From assembly GCF_003711515.1 (NCBI RefSeq), contig NW_021167081.1:1600236-1664235 (forward strand): DNA of 64,000 nt, written 5' to 3'. The notes beneath the pieces are model-generated. The model did no database searches, had not been told where the DNA came from, and saw only the letters and a program-made list of their open reading frames with translations. This stretch comes from Sodiomyces alkalinus F11. Lineage: Eukaryota; Ascomycota; Sordariomycetes; Glomerellales; Plectosphaerellaceae. Made by a program: the position numbers and the translations under genes. This document shows positions 46,241 to 58,476 of this stretch, piece after piece. How positions within the stretch are numbered: position 1 is the first letter of the stretch; every line of letters starts with the position of its first letter.

Positions 46241-48031
46241 TTAAGCCTGGGACGACCCAGCACCGTTCCCACCGGCCTGCGTTCCGTAGCTTTGGTTCTT
46301 GGACCCCCCCGTCCTCCCCGTGATGTCTTGCCAGCTAGCACCGAGTCGCCTCCCCGTGCTAGCGAGCAACCCTTCCTCCTCGTCGGCCTCGGCGTCCTCG
46401 TCCATCTCGTCCACGTTGAGTCTGGGCGTGCGGAACAGACCGGTGACGAAGACGATGAGGAAGACGGAGAGGAAGGCAAACTGCGCCCAAAAGTCGACGG
46501 CGCCGAAGAAAGGCCACGTGATGGTGATGCGATTGAGAAACTCGGACATGATAGACGGGGTGCACACGGCGCGGGCCTCCTTCTCGAGGGCCTCGGAACA
46601 AGGGAGGAGGTAGTCCGGGCGGTCGCGGCAGTTGGGCGTCTCGCCCGGCGAATGAGGGGCCGAGCACCAGGTCTGGGTGCCGAAGAGGGCGTACTGGGGC
46701 GCGATCATGGTAACGACGGAAAAGTTGATGGCGAGGATGATGAGGGCCAGCATGACGGTGGCGATGAGGAGGGCCTGCGGGGCGGTGCGGCCTTTGCGGA
46801 TCTGGAAGATACGGACCCAGAGGAAGCGGATGCCGATGGTGGCAATGCCGGAGATGGAGCTGCTGAAGAGGAACAGGATGAGGAGCGCCATCAGAATGTA
46901 GTCGACAGGGAACGCGCGAGCCGACAGGAGGAAGATGGAGTTGACCGGTTGGAAGATGTGGAGGCGACCGATGATGTAACCGCACTTTTCCTTGCAGAGC
47001 GAGTTCTTCGCCTTGTCGATGCCCGTGATGAGCATGGAGACCCAAATCAGAACGGACAGGAGGAGCAGCAGCAGCCCGCCGAAGAGCTTCACGGGCCGGA
47101 AGACAGCGCACACTTTCAGCCATGCCTGGTAGATCTTGCTGTGGCCTTCGCCGGCGGCCTCGGCGGCGATGCGCTCGCGGCGGCGGAGGGTACGCTCCTC
47201 GCGCATAAGTGCCTCGAGCTCGCGGCGGTCCTTGGGTGACATGCCCTCCGGGCGACCGGCGTTGCGCATCTCGAGCTGGCGCTGGCGCTCCTGGTTCTGT
47301 TCCAGGGCGGACGCGGTGGACTCGGAGAGCTGGGGCGCCGAGATGGCGGGGGCCGACTTGACGAAGGACATGGGCAGCAGAGCGAGCCCGGAGGCAGTGT
47401 AGACGATATAGAGCAGGGTACCAATGGTCACGAGGAGTCCGAGGGCGAACGCCAGGGCCTTCTGGCCATTGTTCTGGGCGAGGATGTGCTTGAAATAGTC
47501 GAGATCCCAGCGGGCGCGGTCATCATTTCCGGCGGCGGGGACGAAGAAGCCGACAAGGAAGAGAATCAGAACCAGGGCAATGAAGACGGCCGTGTACTTG
47601 AGGGCGCTGCCGAGACGGCTACCAAATGATCGCCCTTCCTCGATCTCGATCTCATCGTATTCCTCGAACCAGAAGTAGGCTAACGGTATGATCAGCAGGC
47701 ACAGGAGGGCATCGAAGCTGTAGAGGGAGTAATAGACAATGCGGAGCGTCAGGAGAATGTCGTGAACGCGCTTATCGGTAGCCCAATCTTTCTTGATGCC
47801 TAGAGAAGACGAACTTGTTGACGAGACCAAAGCAATGTCGACGGGTAGAAGCAGCACTGTGGCGAGCAGGGCCGTGAGGCTGATAATTGTGACGATGCTG
47901 ACGACGACGGAACGTTCCCTCGGAGCCTGCCAGGTGAAGGTCGTGATGATGGCGGCGACGAGACAGAGAGCAACAGCGACGGCGTAGGCGACCCAGATGA
48001 GGCTGGTCTGGAGGAGGCCGGCACTGGCCAT
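46241..48031 (-). CDS. Probable lysosomal/vacuolar cobalamin transporter (LMBD1 family)
   Basis: An intronless frame of 596 residues from the ATG at 48031 (CACCATGG context; a possible alternative ATG lies at 48061). The start [13 protein letters not shown] and the block [17 protein letters not shown] match fungal LMBD1 proteins closely. About nine hydrophobic segments are visible, with a Glu/Arg-rich cytosolic loop between the fourth and fifth (about 260-340), and a Cys-containing loop followed by the last spans. The acidic C-terminus ends in a Gly/Ser-rich tail. Family role in animals is lysosomal cobalamin export and receptor trafficking; most fungi do not use cobalamin, so the fungal substrate is uncertain. 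The ORF extends upstream to 48337, but that stretch is T-rich 5' UTR. Confidence 0.9.
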   Translation of the reverse strand: MASAGLLQTSLIWVAYAVAVALCLVAAIITTFTWQAPRERSVVVSIVTIISLTALLATVLLLPVDIALVSSTSSSSLGIKKDWATDKRVHDILLTLRIVYYSLYSFDALLCLLIIPLAYFWFEEYDEIEIEEGRSFGSRLGSALKYTAVFIALVLILFLVGFFVPAAGNDDRARWDLDYFKHILAQNNGQKALAFALGLLVTIGTLLYIVYTASGLALLPMSFVKSAPAISAPQLSESTASALEQNQERQRQLEMRNAGRPEGMSPKDRRELEALMREERTLRRRERIAAEAAGEGHSKIYQAWLKVCAVFRPVKLFGGLLLLLLSVLIWVSMLITGIDKAKNSLCKEKCGYIIGRLHIFQPVNSIFLLSARAFPVDYILMALLILFLFSSSISGIATIGIRFLWVRIFQIRKGRTAPQALLIATVMLALIILAINFSVVTMIAPQYALFGTQTWCSAPHSPGETPNCRDRPDYLLPCSEALEKEARAVCTPSIMSEFLNRITITWPFFGAVDFWAQFAFLSVFLIVFVTGLFRTPRLNVDEMDEDAEADEEEGLLASTGRRLGASWQDITGRTGGSKNQSYGTQAGGNGAGSSQA

Positions 48032-48715
48032 GGTGGTGAAGGTTGACGCGAACGTGGACATGCAGAGGTGTTGTGTGCTTTGATATTGCAGAATAGAATA
48101 GAAGGGAATTGAGAAGGAAGAAGAGAATAAAGAAAAGGAAGGGGAAAAAAAGAAATTATATAATGGTGAAGAGACGGAATAGACAACCCATATCCAGGGA
48201 AGGAGGGATGATGGAAGGGAGTTTCCTAGGGTAGTTTCCTTCCCTGCCTGATAATATGGAGCTTCGCGGTCAAGTTGTTTTGGTTGTCTGTGACGCAATA
48301 CTAGCCGCAGAAATGCGGGACTCTCGTAGCCAATCATAGAATGTGTTGGAGTAGAACTGGATGAACTTTATTCCCGTCCGGCATCCATGCCTTCAGGGGG
48401 GGTACGGAGTACTTGTTTCTCTGTACCTTCGTACCCTGGCCAAGGTACGTACGTACTCTGTACCTTAAGGTACCTACCTTACTGTAAGAGATATCATATC
48501 GTACCTTACCTTAGGTACCTTTTTTTCTAGCTTCTTTCTCAAGCTCGTCGCGTCGACAAAACCACCAAATTATCCAAGTCGAACAAACGATTGACCTGCC
48601 CAACTGTCTGTATTTCCTCTTCCCTACAGGCCGACGACTGCCAACGACTGCCACGGCCCCAGACGATGCCTGGCAGAGGTGACCGTTACAATTGTCGCCT
48701 GCTGAATCGTCCAAG
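48032..48715. promoter_or_regulatory. Divergent promoter interval LMBD1/CFT1
   Basis: 684 bp. Holds a dense cluster of GTACC words from 48400 to 48520, with TACCTTAAGGTACC and TACCTTACCTTAGGTACC as palindromes, about 200 bp upstream of the CFT1 start. A long T-rich stretch marks the LMBD1 5' UTR. Confidence 0.5.
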
Positions 48716-51700
48716 ATGCAGTGCTACACGGAGCTCGTGCCTCCCACGGTCGTGAGCTGCGCCGTGTCGCTGCCCTTCACGTCCGCTCACAGCGAGAACC
48801 TCGTTGTTGCAAAGGGCTCACTGCTACAGGTGTTTGCTACCAAGACCGTTTCTACCGAGATAGACAACTCCCAAGCCTCCGCGACGCCGTCGGTCAAGCC
48901 AGTCGAGACGTACGATCGCCGGCTCAACGATGGGGATGGCCTCGACTCTTCTTTTCTCGGCGGCGACGCCATGCTGCTGCGAGCCGATCGGACGACAAGC
49001 ACCAAACTCGTTCTCATTGCCGAATACCCACTTCACGGGATTATCCGGGGCCTGGCCAGAATCAAGATCCAACACTCTAGGTCCGGAGGAGAAGCGCTCC
49101 TCGTCCACACCCGAGTCGCACGCCTCAGCTTGGTTCAATGGGATCCCGAGAGGAATGGGATCGAAGATATATCGATTCACTACTACGAGAAGGACGAATG
49201 GCAGGGAGCTCCCACCGACGGGCCGTTGCGGTTCCACGGCAGCCAGCTCCAGACCGACCCGCAGTCTCGATGCGCCGCCCTCAAATTCGGCTTGAGGAAG
49301 ATCGCCTTTCTCCCCTTCCGACAGACCGATGAGGACATAGATATGGGTGACTGGGATGAAGACGTGGATGGCCCGCGGCCGGAGAAAGAGTCGTCCGCGT
49401 CGGTTGGCGCGAATGGATCTGGCAACAACGCCAACAACAGCAACAACAACAACAACAACAACAGCAGCAGCAGCAGCAGCAGCAACGCCGTCCCTCCAGT
49501 ACCATACACATCCTCCTTCGTCCTATCGCTGCCCCGGCTGGATCCCGATCTTCTTCATCCCGTGCATTTTTCCTTTTTGCATGAGTATAGAGAGCCCACA
49601 TTTGGCATCATCTCCTCTACCAGCCGCCGGTCCAACGTTCGGCGCCTCGGCGACCACTTCTCCTACAAGGTCTTCACCATTGACCTGCATCAAAAGGCCT
49701 CCACCGCCATCCTCTCCGTCAACAACCTGCCCCAAACCCTTTTCCAAATCATCCCGTTGCCTCATCCCATCGGCGGCGCCCTCCTCGTGGGCTCGAACGA
49801 GCTGATTCACATTGACCAGTCTGGTAAGGCCAATGGCGTGGCCGTCAACCCGTTCGCCAAGGAGATGACCCAGTTCCCGCTCGCCGACCAGGCTGACCTC
49901 CAACTGCGCCTGGAACACTGCAGCGTCGAGCTCATGTCTGCCGAGACGGGGGAGATGCTCATGGTGCTGTCGGACGGGCGGATGGCCATCGTGTCGTTCA
50001 AGATGGACGGAAGGACGGTGGCCGGGGTCGCCGTCAAACTAGTCCCCGCCGAAAACGGCGGCAACCTTCTGCCCTACCAGGCGGCCTGCATGGCCAGACT
50101 CGGCAAGAACAGCTTGTTCGTGGGGAGCATTGGGTCCGATTCCGTCGTCCTCGGCTGGACTAGGAGACAGCTCCAAGCTGCCCGGAAGAAAGCGCGGTTG
50201 CTAGACGACGCGCTCGACTATGACCTCGCCGACGGAGACCTGGACGATGAGGACGAGGACGACCTCTACGGCGAGGGGCCGACAATAACCCAGTCCGCGG
50301 CCGCCGGTATTGATGCTTCGAGGGGAGGGGACCTCGACTTCCGCATCCACGACTCCTTGGTGAGCATGTGTCCTCTCATGGACCTGACGCCGGGGAAGCC
50401 GAGTTACCTCCCGGGCAGTGAAGAGGCCAAGAACTCGGGGGGGGTCAGGGCGGATCTTCAGCTCGCCTGCGCCGTGGGGAGGCACAAGGCCGGCTCGCTT
50501 GCCCTACTGAATCGGAACATCCAACCCAAGGTCATCGGCCGCTTCGACTTTCCCGAGGCGCGTGGGTTCTGGACCATGCGTGTTCAGAAGCCGATTCCCA
50601 AGTCTCTTCAGGGCGATAAGGGTGCCAATCTGGCTGTCGGGGACAACTATGATTCTGGTACGCAATACGACAAGTTCATGATCGTATCCAAAGTCGACCT
50701 GGATGGGTACGAGACTTCCGACGTCTATGCCCTCACCGGCGCCGGCTTTGAAGCCTTATCTGGTACCGAGTTTGATCCGGCGGCTGGCTTCACTGTTGAG
50801 GCCGGTACGATGGGCAACGATATGAGGATCATCCAGGTCCTGCGCTCCGAAGTCCGCTCATACGATGGAGGTACGTTGGTTTGACGAAGACTACCTTAGG
50901 CGGCGCCTGGCTCATCCACCCCGCCATCGTCACACTGACCGTTTTTGTTTGCGCAGATCTTGGCCTCAGTCAGATTCTACCCATGTTAGACGAGGAGACC
51001 GGAGCAGAGCCCCGGGTCGTCAAAGCCAGCATTCTAGACCCCTATCTCTTGCTGGTCCGAGAGGATTCGAGCGTCCTTATCGCCCAGATCAACACGCACA
51101 GCGAGTTGGAGGAGATCGACAAGGGAGACAGCACATTCACCTCAACCAAGTGGCTGACTGGCTGTCTCTATAAGGACAACCGAGGACTTTTCGCTCCTCT
51201 TCGGACAGACAAGGGTAGCTCGGACGGCGAGAGCCCCTTCATGTTCCTTCTGAGCACCACAGGAGCCCTTTATGTAAGTGCCTGCTTCTGAAAGCGCCAG
51301 GGCTATTTCCAACTAACAGTGGCAGATCTACGGGCTCCCCGATCTCACCAATCCTGTCTACGTCGCTTCAGGTCTATCCTACATTCCGCCCATGCTGTCT
51401 GCCGAGTACTCTGTCAGACGAGGCACTAGCCAGGAGGCCATCTCCGAACTTCTCGTGGCTGACCTCGGAGATCAAATTGCTTCGTCCCCCTATCTTATTG
51501 TAAGTTCCTCTTATATATGTGTGTGTGTGTGTATAATTCCTTCTGCAACTTCATCTGCTAAGGCTCTCCCTCCCCCCCCCCAGCTGCGTCATCCAAACGA
51601 CGATATCACAATCTATGAACCTTTCCGTCTCCCGTCGACAGAGTCGTCTTCAGACCTAGCCAGAACCCTCTACTTCCACAAGGTCTCAAACCCGCACATA

Positions 51701-53414
51701 GCAAAAGGCCCTGAAACCCCTGAGGAGACGACAGACGATGAATCCGTTGAGCCGGCCCGGCCCGTTCCCCTCCGATCCTGTGCCAACATCGGCGGCTACA
51801 GCGCCGTCTTCCTATCGGGACCGTCTCCGTCGTTCATCATCAAGTCCAGCAAGAGCGTGCCAAGGGTCATGGGCCTGCAGGGCCTCGGCGTCCGCGGCAT
51901 GAGCCCTTTCCATACCGAAGGCTGCGAACGCGGCTTCATCTATGCCGACTCGAAGGGATGCGCACGCGTCACTCAGCTCCCGACAGACACCAGCTTGGCC
52001 GAACTGGGCGTCTCGGTGCGGAAGATTCCCCTCGGCGATGCGGTCAGCCACGTCGCCTACCATCCGACCATGGAGTGCTACGCCGCCGCATGCAGCGTCA
52101 CGGAGCCGTTCGAGCTCCCCAAGGACGACGATTACCACAAGGAATGGGCCAAGGAGAACTGCCCCATGCTGCCCACCATGGAGCGCGGCCTCGTCAAGCT
52201 CATTTCCCCGGCGACGTGGACCGTGATTGACACGTTCGAGCTCGACCAACACGAGGTAGCCATGTGTATGGAGACGCTGCACCTCGAAATCTCCGAGGAA
52301 ACCAAGGAGCGGCGGATGCTGATCACCGTCGGTACGGCCGTCAATAAGGGAGAGGACCTACCGATACGGGGCCGGATTCTCGTCCTGGACGTGGTCTCCG
52401 TCATCCCGGAGCCCGACCGGCCGGAGACGGATCGCAAGCTGAAGCTCATCGCCAAGGAGGAGATACCACGGGGCGCCGTCACCGCGCTCAGCGAGGTCGG
52501 CTCGCAGGGCCTCATGCTCGTGGCGCAGGGCCAGAAATGCATGGTCCGCGGTCTCAAGGAAGACGGCAGCCTCCTCCCGGTCGCATTTTTGGATATGAAC
52601 TGCTACGTCACGGCCGTGCGCGAGCTCCGTGGCACCGGGTACTGTCTCATGGCTGACGCTTTCAAGGGCGTCTGGTTTGTCGGGTACTCGGAGGAGCCGT
52701 ACCGTATGACGCTCTTCGGGAAGAGCAGCACCACGCTACGGTGCTTGACCGCCGACTTTTTGGCTAGCGGGAACGAGCTCAGCATCGTCGTTTGCGATGA
52801 GGACGGTGTTCTACACATCCTGCAGTTTGACCCTGAGCGTGCGTTCCGATCTTCCCTCGTTCGTATTTTCTAACGTATCTAACTAACACATGATTTATCC
52901 ATACCCAGATCCCCGCTCCCTCCAAGGCCACCTCCTCCTCAACCGCGCATCCTTCTCCGCAGACCCCAACCACGTCTGGGCAACCCTCAACCTACCACGA
53001 GCCAACTCTCCCTCGTCTCCGACGACACCATCAGCCTCCGACCCCGCCACGTCCTCCCAGGTCCTCCTCCTCGCATCCCCCTCCGGCGCGCTCCACGCGC
53101 TCCACCCCATCTCCGAGCCCGCGTACCGCCGCCTCACCTCGCTCGCCTCCTCGCTCACCAACGCCCTCCCGCACGCCGCCGGCATGAACCCCAAGGGCCA
53201 CCGGCTCCCGCCGCAGGACAACGCCGCCCGCCTCCCGGGGGTCGACATCTCGGCAGGCCGGTCGGTGGTCGACGGCACCCTTCTTGCCCGCTGGACCGAG
53301 CTCGGCGCCCGCCAGCGGGCCGAGGCCGCCGGCAAGGGCGGCTACGCCGATCCCGCGGATGTTCGCGCCGAGCTCGAAGGGCTGCTTGGTTGGGCGGGTT
53401 TCGCGTACTTCTGA
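48716..53414 (+). CDS. CFT1: Cleavage/polyadenylation factor subunit CFT1 (CPSF160)
   Basis: Five exons (48716-50870, 50957-51273, 51326-51499, 51584-52838, 52909-53414) encode 1468 residues, a usual length for fungal CFT1. CFT1 is the large scaffold of the pre-mRNA 3' end cleavage and polyadenylation factor in the nucleus. The N-terminus MQCYTELVPPT and LPFTSAHSENLVVAKG is diagnostic. WD40-like beta-propeller repeats of the MMS1/DDB1 type occur through much of the protein, and a CPSF_A-like C-terminal part includes GTGYCLMADAFKGVWFVGYSEEPYRMTLFGK. A poly-Asn/Ser insert at 238-256 comes from a CAA/AGC repeat (49430-49485). Intron 3 holds a TG microsatellite. All junctions keep phase, and the last (GAGC|AT) gives EHPRSLQGHLLLNR, as in homologues. 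Confidence 0.96.
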
Positions 53415-53897
53415 GCCAGCGGCTTCTGGCGTCTCGGGGTGTCTCGTCTCTCTTGGCTTGGCCTGCGGTCGATTCGCTTGTTTGGCCGATGAGGGACGAG
53501 TAACCTTGTCCATCGGATTTTATCCATGTCGTGGTAGCAAATTACAAGGCCTTGGAAATTATGGAGCATGGATAACATGTTTCTACGTAGTAAAAAAAAG
53601 CTCTGTCACAAGTTTTGAAAAGGAACTCTTTGCACCCAACCCTGTTATATTTCCCATGCTATAACCCAACAGCGTTACCCCATTGTGCTTCAAAACACAG
53701 TATTCCCAAAAGCGCTGTGGCGCTGACCCATTCGATGTATGCATACAAGTAAGTTTCCGAACAATATCGCCCAAGTCTCTTATGACACGTCCACCTCATA
53801 TTCCCATCGCTGGAGGTTCCATCACACCCAAATTTCGATTTGCCCAGTATATGTCGTAACCGGAGAGGCAACGAGGGGGGGGGGAAGAGTAAAAGCC
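53415..53897. other. Convergent 3' region CFT1/PAL1
   Basis: 483 bp between converging stop codons, with no coding-like ORF. Confidence 0.4.
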
Positions 53898-56107
53898 TTA
53901 GTAATCGGCGTCTTTCTTAGGACGGAGATGACCGAGGCGGCGCTTGATGCCCTCGCCGATGCGTCTTCCCGTGGTGTTGCGTCGACGAATCTTGGTGCTG
54001 TTGGAGAAGCCGCCATCGGGGGGGGACAAGCTGTAGACGTCGGGTCCGGAAGGGCCGGGCCTGCCGTCGTCCGTGTTGCTCACGCTGCGCTGACGGGTCG
54101 AGGCACCGCCCTTCACATAGTAATGGTTGACGCCGGATTGCATTTCGAAGTCATTGGCGCCACCCATGCCGCCGGCGCGATGCGCCTGACGTATCTTCTC
54201 CTTCAAGACCCTCTCAATGGTGAAAGAGGGCTCACCCTTGCCCTTGAGATCGTCCGGGTGGTATTGCTGGATAAAGATGCGGTTAGCTCGTCTTCATCGT
54301 TCTGATCGAAGAACAGTTCAAAGGCATTCCACGGGCTACTTACAATTCCGGGCCATCGTCTGTAGGCACCGCCTGCTGCATCAGGCTCCCGCATGAGATC
54401 GGCACCCTCGACGTAGTCCATACGGTGTCCCCGCATGTCGGGGAAGCCGGCAGGGATGGTCGCGGTGCCTTGGAAAGGCACGTGCTTTGTCAGGCAGTCC
54501 TGCATGTACTCGCGGGGCGTGGCCCTGATGGCTTCCATGTTGGAATCGTGAACGGCGTCCAGGGGAGAGTACTTCTTGTGGCGGTTGCGGGCAGCCGACG
54601 CAGCGTCGTAGGGGCCGTCGTGATGATAAGCGCCGCCGATGGTATCAAGCGAGTCGATCACATCGGTGCTCGGACCGTTATATCGGGCGGACAGATGGGG
54701 GGCGCGGTGAGCGGCGCGATACTCCTGCTTGATGACATCGAGGGGACGGTGGGACATGTCTCCGGGGTATCGCTGGTTAAGCGAGTGATGTCTGCGGTGG
54801 CCGGTGCTGGGGGGAGGAGGATCCGGCGTGCTTACGCTCCTTACGCGCGGCATGGGTTGGGTTGAGTAGCCGACGGAAGGCTGCCGTGTGTTGGGGCTTC
54901 TGCTGATGCTAGAGCTCGGAGGATGGCGGCGGTCAGATTGACAAGGACTGGGAGAGCGTGATGGCGTGAGCAAGGACGAGGTGGGGGGACCGAACGAGTC
55001 TCGTGTCGGACTGGCTGAATCTGGAGGCGTAGGGAGGACCGGTCGGGTTTGAGGAAGATCCAGAGTGACGGTTTTCGCCTTCAGTGCCTTGGCGGACAAG
55101 AGCCGTTGCTGGCGCTCAGGATTGATAAAGGAGGTGCCTGGACCGTCTAGCTGGCTGGGTTCAGGGCCGATGAGAGGGTCGATGAGGTATGCTTTTGCCT
55201 GGGAAGCGGAAGAATGTTAATAAAACAACTTTTCCAAAGCGATGCGCCGGGCCTATGTATCGATATTTGATGTGACGTTTTTAAATCCACCTCGTCGCTG
55301 ACCAGTTGAACAAAAAGGAGGCAGTGATCTGAAGATGATTTATCGACGTAGCTCGTGTAGTGGTAGAGGCAGATGGGAAAAGAGATAATAAAGAGATCGA
55401 CAAGAAGCTTGCGTGGAAGTTTCTCAACCCAAGCCAGTCCAGGTCCCCTACTTCTCCGCTTAAGACACCAGGTTACGTTGGCCCCCAAAACTTTAAGGGT
55501 CCTCCTGCCGGGGTCTGCCGGGGTCTGCCGGTGACTTCTTGCTCACTTTGGTCACTTTGGTCACTTGTAAGTTCCGTGGTGGGCAGATGGGTGACGCAAG
55601 GTGGAGACAAAAGGGTGCCGTGGGCGGGGTCGAGGCCCCCCAAGTTCCCCACTGCAAGTTGCGTTGGCAGGTGCAACTGTGGAGAGGACCCTGTCACTCC
55701 GATCCGCCCTTCCCACTTGGGTTGGGATGGAAAAGGAATGAAGATAGGTGTACCTTGGAAAGTACAGGTACTCGGTAGTACTCCGTACGTGAGTCAAATT
55801 TCCAGTGTAAGTGCGGAGTGTCTTTGAACTGGGAAAAGATTCGAAGTGAGACCAGAACTCGGATTGTGGCTTTGACTGCGTCCGAGGAGGCTTGAGTCTA
55901 GGTGGTACCATACGGAGTAGTACGACCAATCTCCAGATTCGCCCCCGACGCGAGTCCAGACCTCTGGGACATGGAAGAAAGGGGAAAACAAGGGGAGAAG
56001 GAAAAAAAAAAAAAAGGGGGGGGGGGGGGGGACCATCAATGAAATGAATAGAAGAAAGGAAAAGAACCGTAATGGCATGCACTCACCCACAATGCGTCGC
56101 CCGACAT
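53898..56107 (-). CDS. PAL1: Pal1-family cell-morphology protein
   Basis: Exons 56087-56107, 54344-55198 and 53898-54266 give 414 residues. The Pal1 domain is clear: DVIKQEYRAAHRAPHL, SARYNGPSTDVIDSLD, NRHKKYSPLDAVHDSN and TKHVPFQGTATIPAGFPDM, ending RWPGI|QYHPDDLKGKG across the second intron. In fission yeast Pal1 localises to growth sites and endocytic patches and helps maintain cylindrical shape. The N-terminal region is Ser/Pro-rich with phosphorylatable sites. The first exon is only 21 nt (MSGDALW) and its intron is 888 bp; it was chosen because exon 2 (beginning AKAYLIDPLIGPEP) has no in-frame ATG and an in-frame stop upstream. That 5' exon is the weakest part of the model. Confidence 0.88.
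55998..56035. repeat. A14/G16 homopolymer junction in PAL1 intron 1
   Basis: Fourteen A (56002-56015) are followed directly by sixteen G (56016-56031). On the PAL1 coding strand this is poly-C then poly-T. Such runs are prone to sequencing error, so the exact lengths are unreliable. Confidence 0.9.
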
Positions 56108-57190
56108 ATCTGCTATAGTATCAGAGGTGCCAGCGTCGTCGGTCTCGTCTCTTGCAATGTGATTAATCTGCTTCAAGCGGCAGTCGAGTCGAATCTGTCG
56201 ATGGAAACAGGTCGCGTGTGCGTATGAGTGTCGTAGCAAGGACAAGGATGCACGCGAAACTGCAGTGAACGTCGCAAAGCGAGAAAGTAGTTGCAAGAAT
56301 GAGGATGAAAAGAGAAACAGGAGGGAGCAGGTTCTGTTATATAGACTTATAGAGCTCCAGCGCCGTGTTGGGCCCGGATCTCCCGTCTGTGTTACTTGTT
56401 ACTCAACAGGAGCATTCGGTCCCGACGTTGACTACAGTACGTCCCGTCCAGCCCCGTATGAAGTAAATATAGGGCCGGCGTAGTCCGAGGTCGGATAACG
56501 GCTCAGCCCCGTTCAACATGTGCATAATTTACTCCGTAGGTGGCGGGCTCGAGGACCGAATCTTGGTCCATTTTCAGTGCCGTGCTTCAGTGGGTCCATT
56601 CCTCTCCGTGGCTGTTTTGGTGGAGTCCCCTCAAGTTTCGGAGACCAATGGGACGAACATCCGGGATGGCCTTGAACTCTTTTTTTTTTTTTTTTTCTCT
56701 TTTTTTTTTTTTTCCGCCTCTCCCAACCCTTCGGCGCCTCTTTAGTGATGAAGAATCGTTATAAACAAAGCCTAGTCAAAAAATTCAGCCTCAAGAATAT
56801 CTTTCAAAATATCCTTAAATTCGGTAACATCGGTACGCTCAGCATGACGACGCAGGACGCAGGACGGAACACGACGTCTCACGTATCCACATGGGCCAGA
56901 TGTCCGTACCGTAAAGGTACCTTAGGTTCCGTAAAGCCACAGCCGCACCTTGTGCCACAACACAACCACTCGTCTACGGTGGAATGTGGCTGATGCTTCT
57001 GGTCTGTCTGGACTACGGTACTTACACCCCGACAGTCTGCCATCGATATTCGCTACCCAGATTCAGATGCCTGTTCTGTTTTTACTTCCCCGTCAAATCC
57101 GACATAAAAGGCGAAAAGACTGACCAAGACCAACATCGACGGACTCACATGCCACTACCTTAGGCTAGATGCTCATGTCCACATTCCCTC
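56108..57190. promoter_or_regulatory. Divergent promoter interval PAL1/USB1
   Basis: 1.08 kb between PAL1 and USB1, with two long T runs (56680-56713), a TAAAGGTACCTTAGG word (56912-56926) flanked by repeated CCGTAAAG, and CTACCTTAGG (57157-57166) shortly upstream of USB1. No coding ORF is seen. Confidence 0.5.
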
Positions 57191-58476
57191 ATGGCTCTCG
57201 TCGATTACTCCTCCGACGACTCGGAAGCCGAGACTGGTCCACCGCCAGCCAAGAGACGGCGATCTCAAATAGATGGCGCCGAGCGCGTAAATGAGGTTGA
57301 ATACGAGGCCACTAGTGTGCAAGAGGTGAAGGTTGTGGACAGGGCGAAGGCGGCGACCAAGCAACCTGCTCGCCAGTCAGATCTCCCTCCCCTCCCAGAA
57401 GCTTTTCACGACCTATACGCCTCAACCGTCCGTCACAGTGTCGTCGACGACCCAAGCCTACACCATGGCCGAAAGAGGGCCATTCCTCATATCGTGGGCA
57501 ACTGGCCGTCTCACATTTACATTGAGTGTAAGTGACGTGACCGTGATTCCATTATTCACCACTCCCTTCCAAAGCTCACCGACTTAAAATCGAAGGGCAT
57601 CCCACGGCGCAAGAACACGCCGCGTTATCCGACTTACTGACGGCCATCCAACATGAACATGGCCATTCTCAAGACCACAAGCTTCACAGCTTTCTGACAT
57701 CCGAACTGAATGCCCCGCTGCCATTACACATCTCCCTCTCACGCCCCTTGGCACTCACCACCTCGACAAAAGACTCCTTTCTCGACGACCTTACCGCTTC
57801 CCTGCGTTCCTTCTCACCTTCGGCTTTCCCCTCAGCCTGTCCACCAGCAAATCCGAGCGCCATATGCTCTCATTCTTGCTCCTTCACAGTATCGCCTACC
57901 ACCCTAGCCTTCCACAGATCTCCCGACTCGGACCGCACCTTTCTCGTCCTCCGCGTAGCGAGCAATATCACCACCGACAGTCCTCACGACCCCGACGTCA
58001 CTACCACCGAAACCGACTCCGTTCTTACGACTGCCGCGACTAGCATCACCTCTACACTTACTGGGACTGGGATCATCGGCTCAAACCCCCACCTCTGCGA
58101 TCTCCTCCGCAGGTGTAACGTCCTCGCATCCGCCTACGGCCACCCCACCCTTTACGTCCCGCCATCGTCCTCAGCATCTCCCTGCAAAATCAACACCAAC
58201 AACTCCGCATTACCATCCTCCTCTTCGTCCCCCGCTGCAGAGGCAGAGGCCCTTCGAGCAGACCAAGCATTCCACATCAGCATAGCCTGGACCTTCGCCG
58301 AACCCCCGGACGACGAGACCAGTCTGCGCACCCACCGCCTGCTGACGAGACCGCCCTTCAGCGACATTCCGTCCTGGCGCATCCCCGTCACGGCCGTCAA
58401 GACTAAAATTGGGAACGTCATCACCCACATCCCGCTCGCTTCTCGTACATCTTCTGTTCGGAGGAGAGCCAGGTGA
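57191..58476 (+). CDS. USB1: U6 snRNA 3' phosphodiesterase USB1/Mpn1
   Basis: Exons 57191-57527 and 57596-58476 (68-bp intron, donor GTAAGT, phase 1) encode 405 residues. The N-terminal VDYSSDDSE and basic KRRR are typical, and [11 protein letters not shown] spans the splice junction as in homologues. It is a 2H phosphoesterase: two HxS motifs lie at about residues 155 (LHISLSRP) and 340 (FHISIAWTF). The enzyme trims and protects the U6 snRNA 3' end with a terminal phosphate in the nucleus. At 405 residues it is longer than the roughly 265-residue human protein, mainly from a Ser/Thr/Asn-rich insert between the two catalytic motifs. The C-terminus ([17 protein letters not shown]) matches the family. 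Confidence 0.93.

Noticed and set aside
46292..47239. 315-codon antisense frame over LMBD1
   Set aside because: Asp/Glu/Gly-rich shadow frame of a polytopic membrane protein gene; no protein resemblance.
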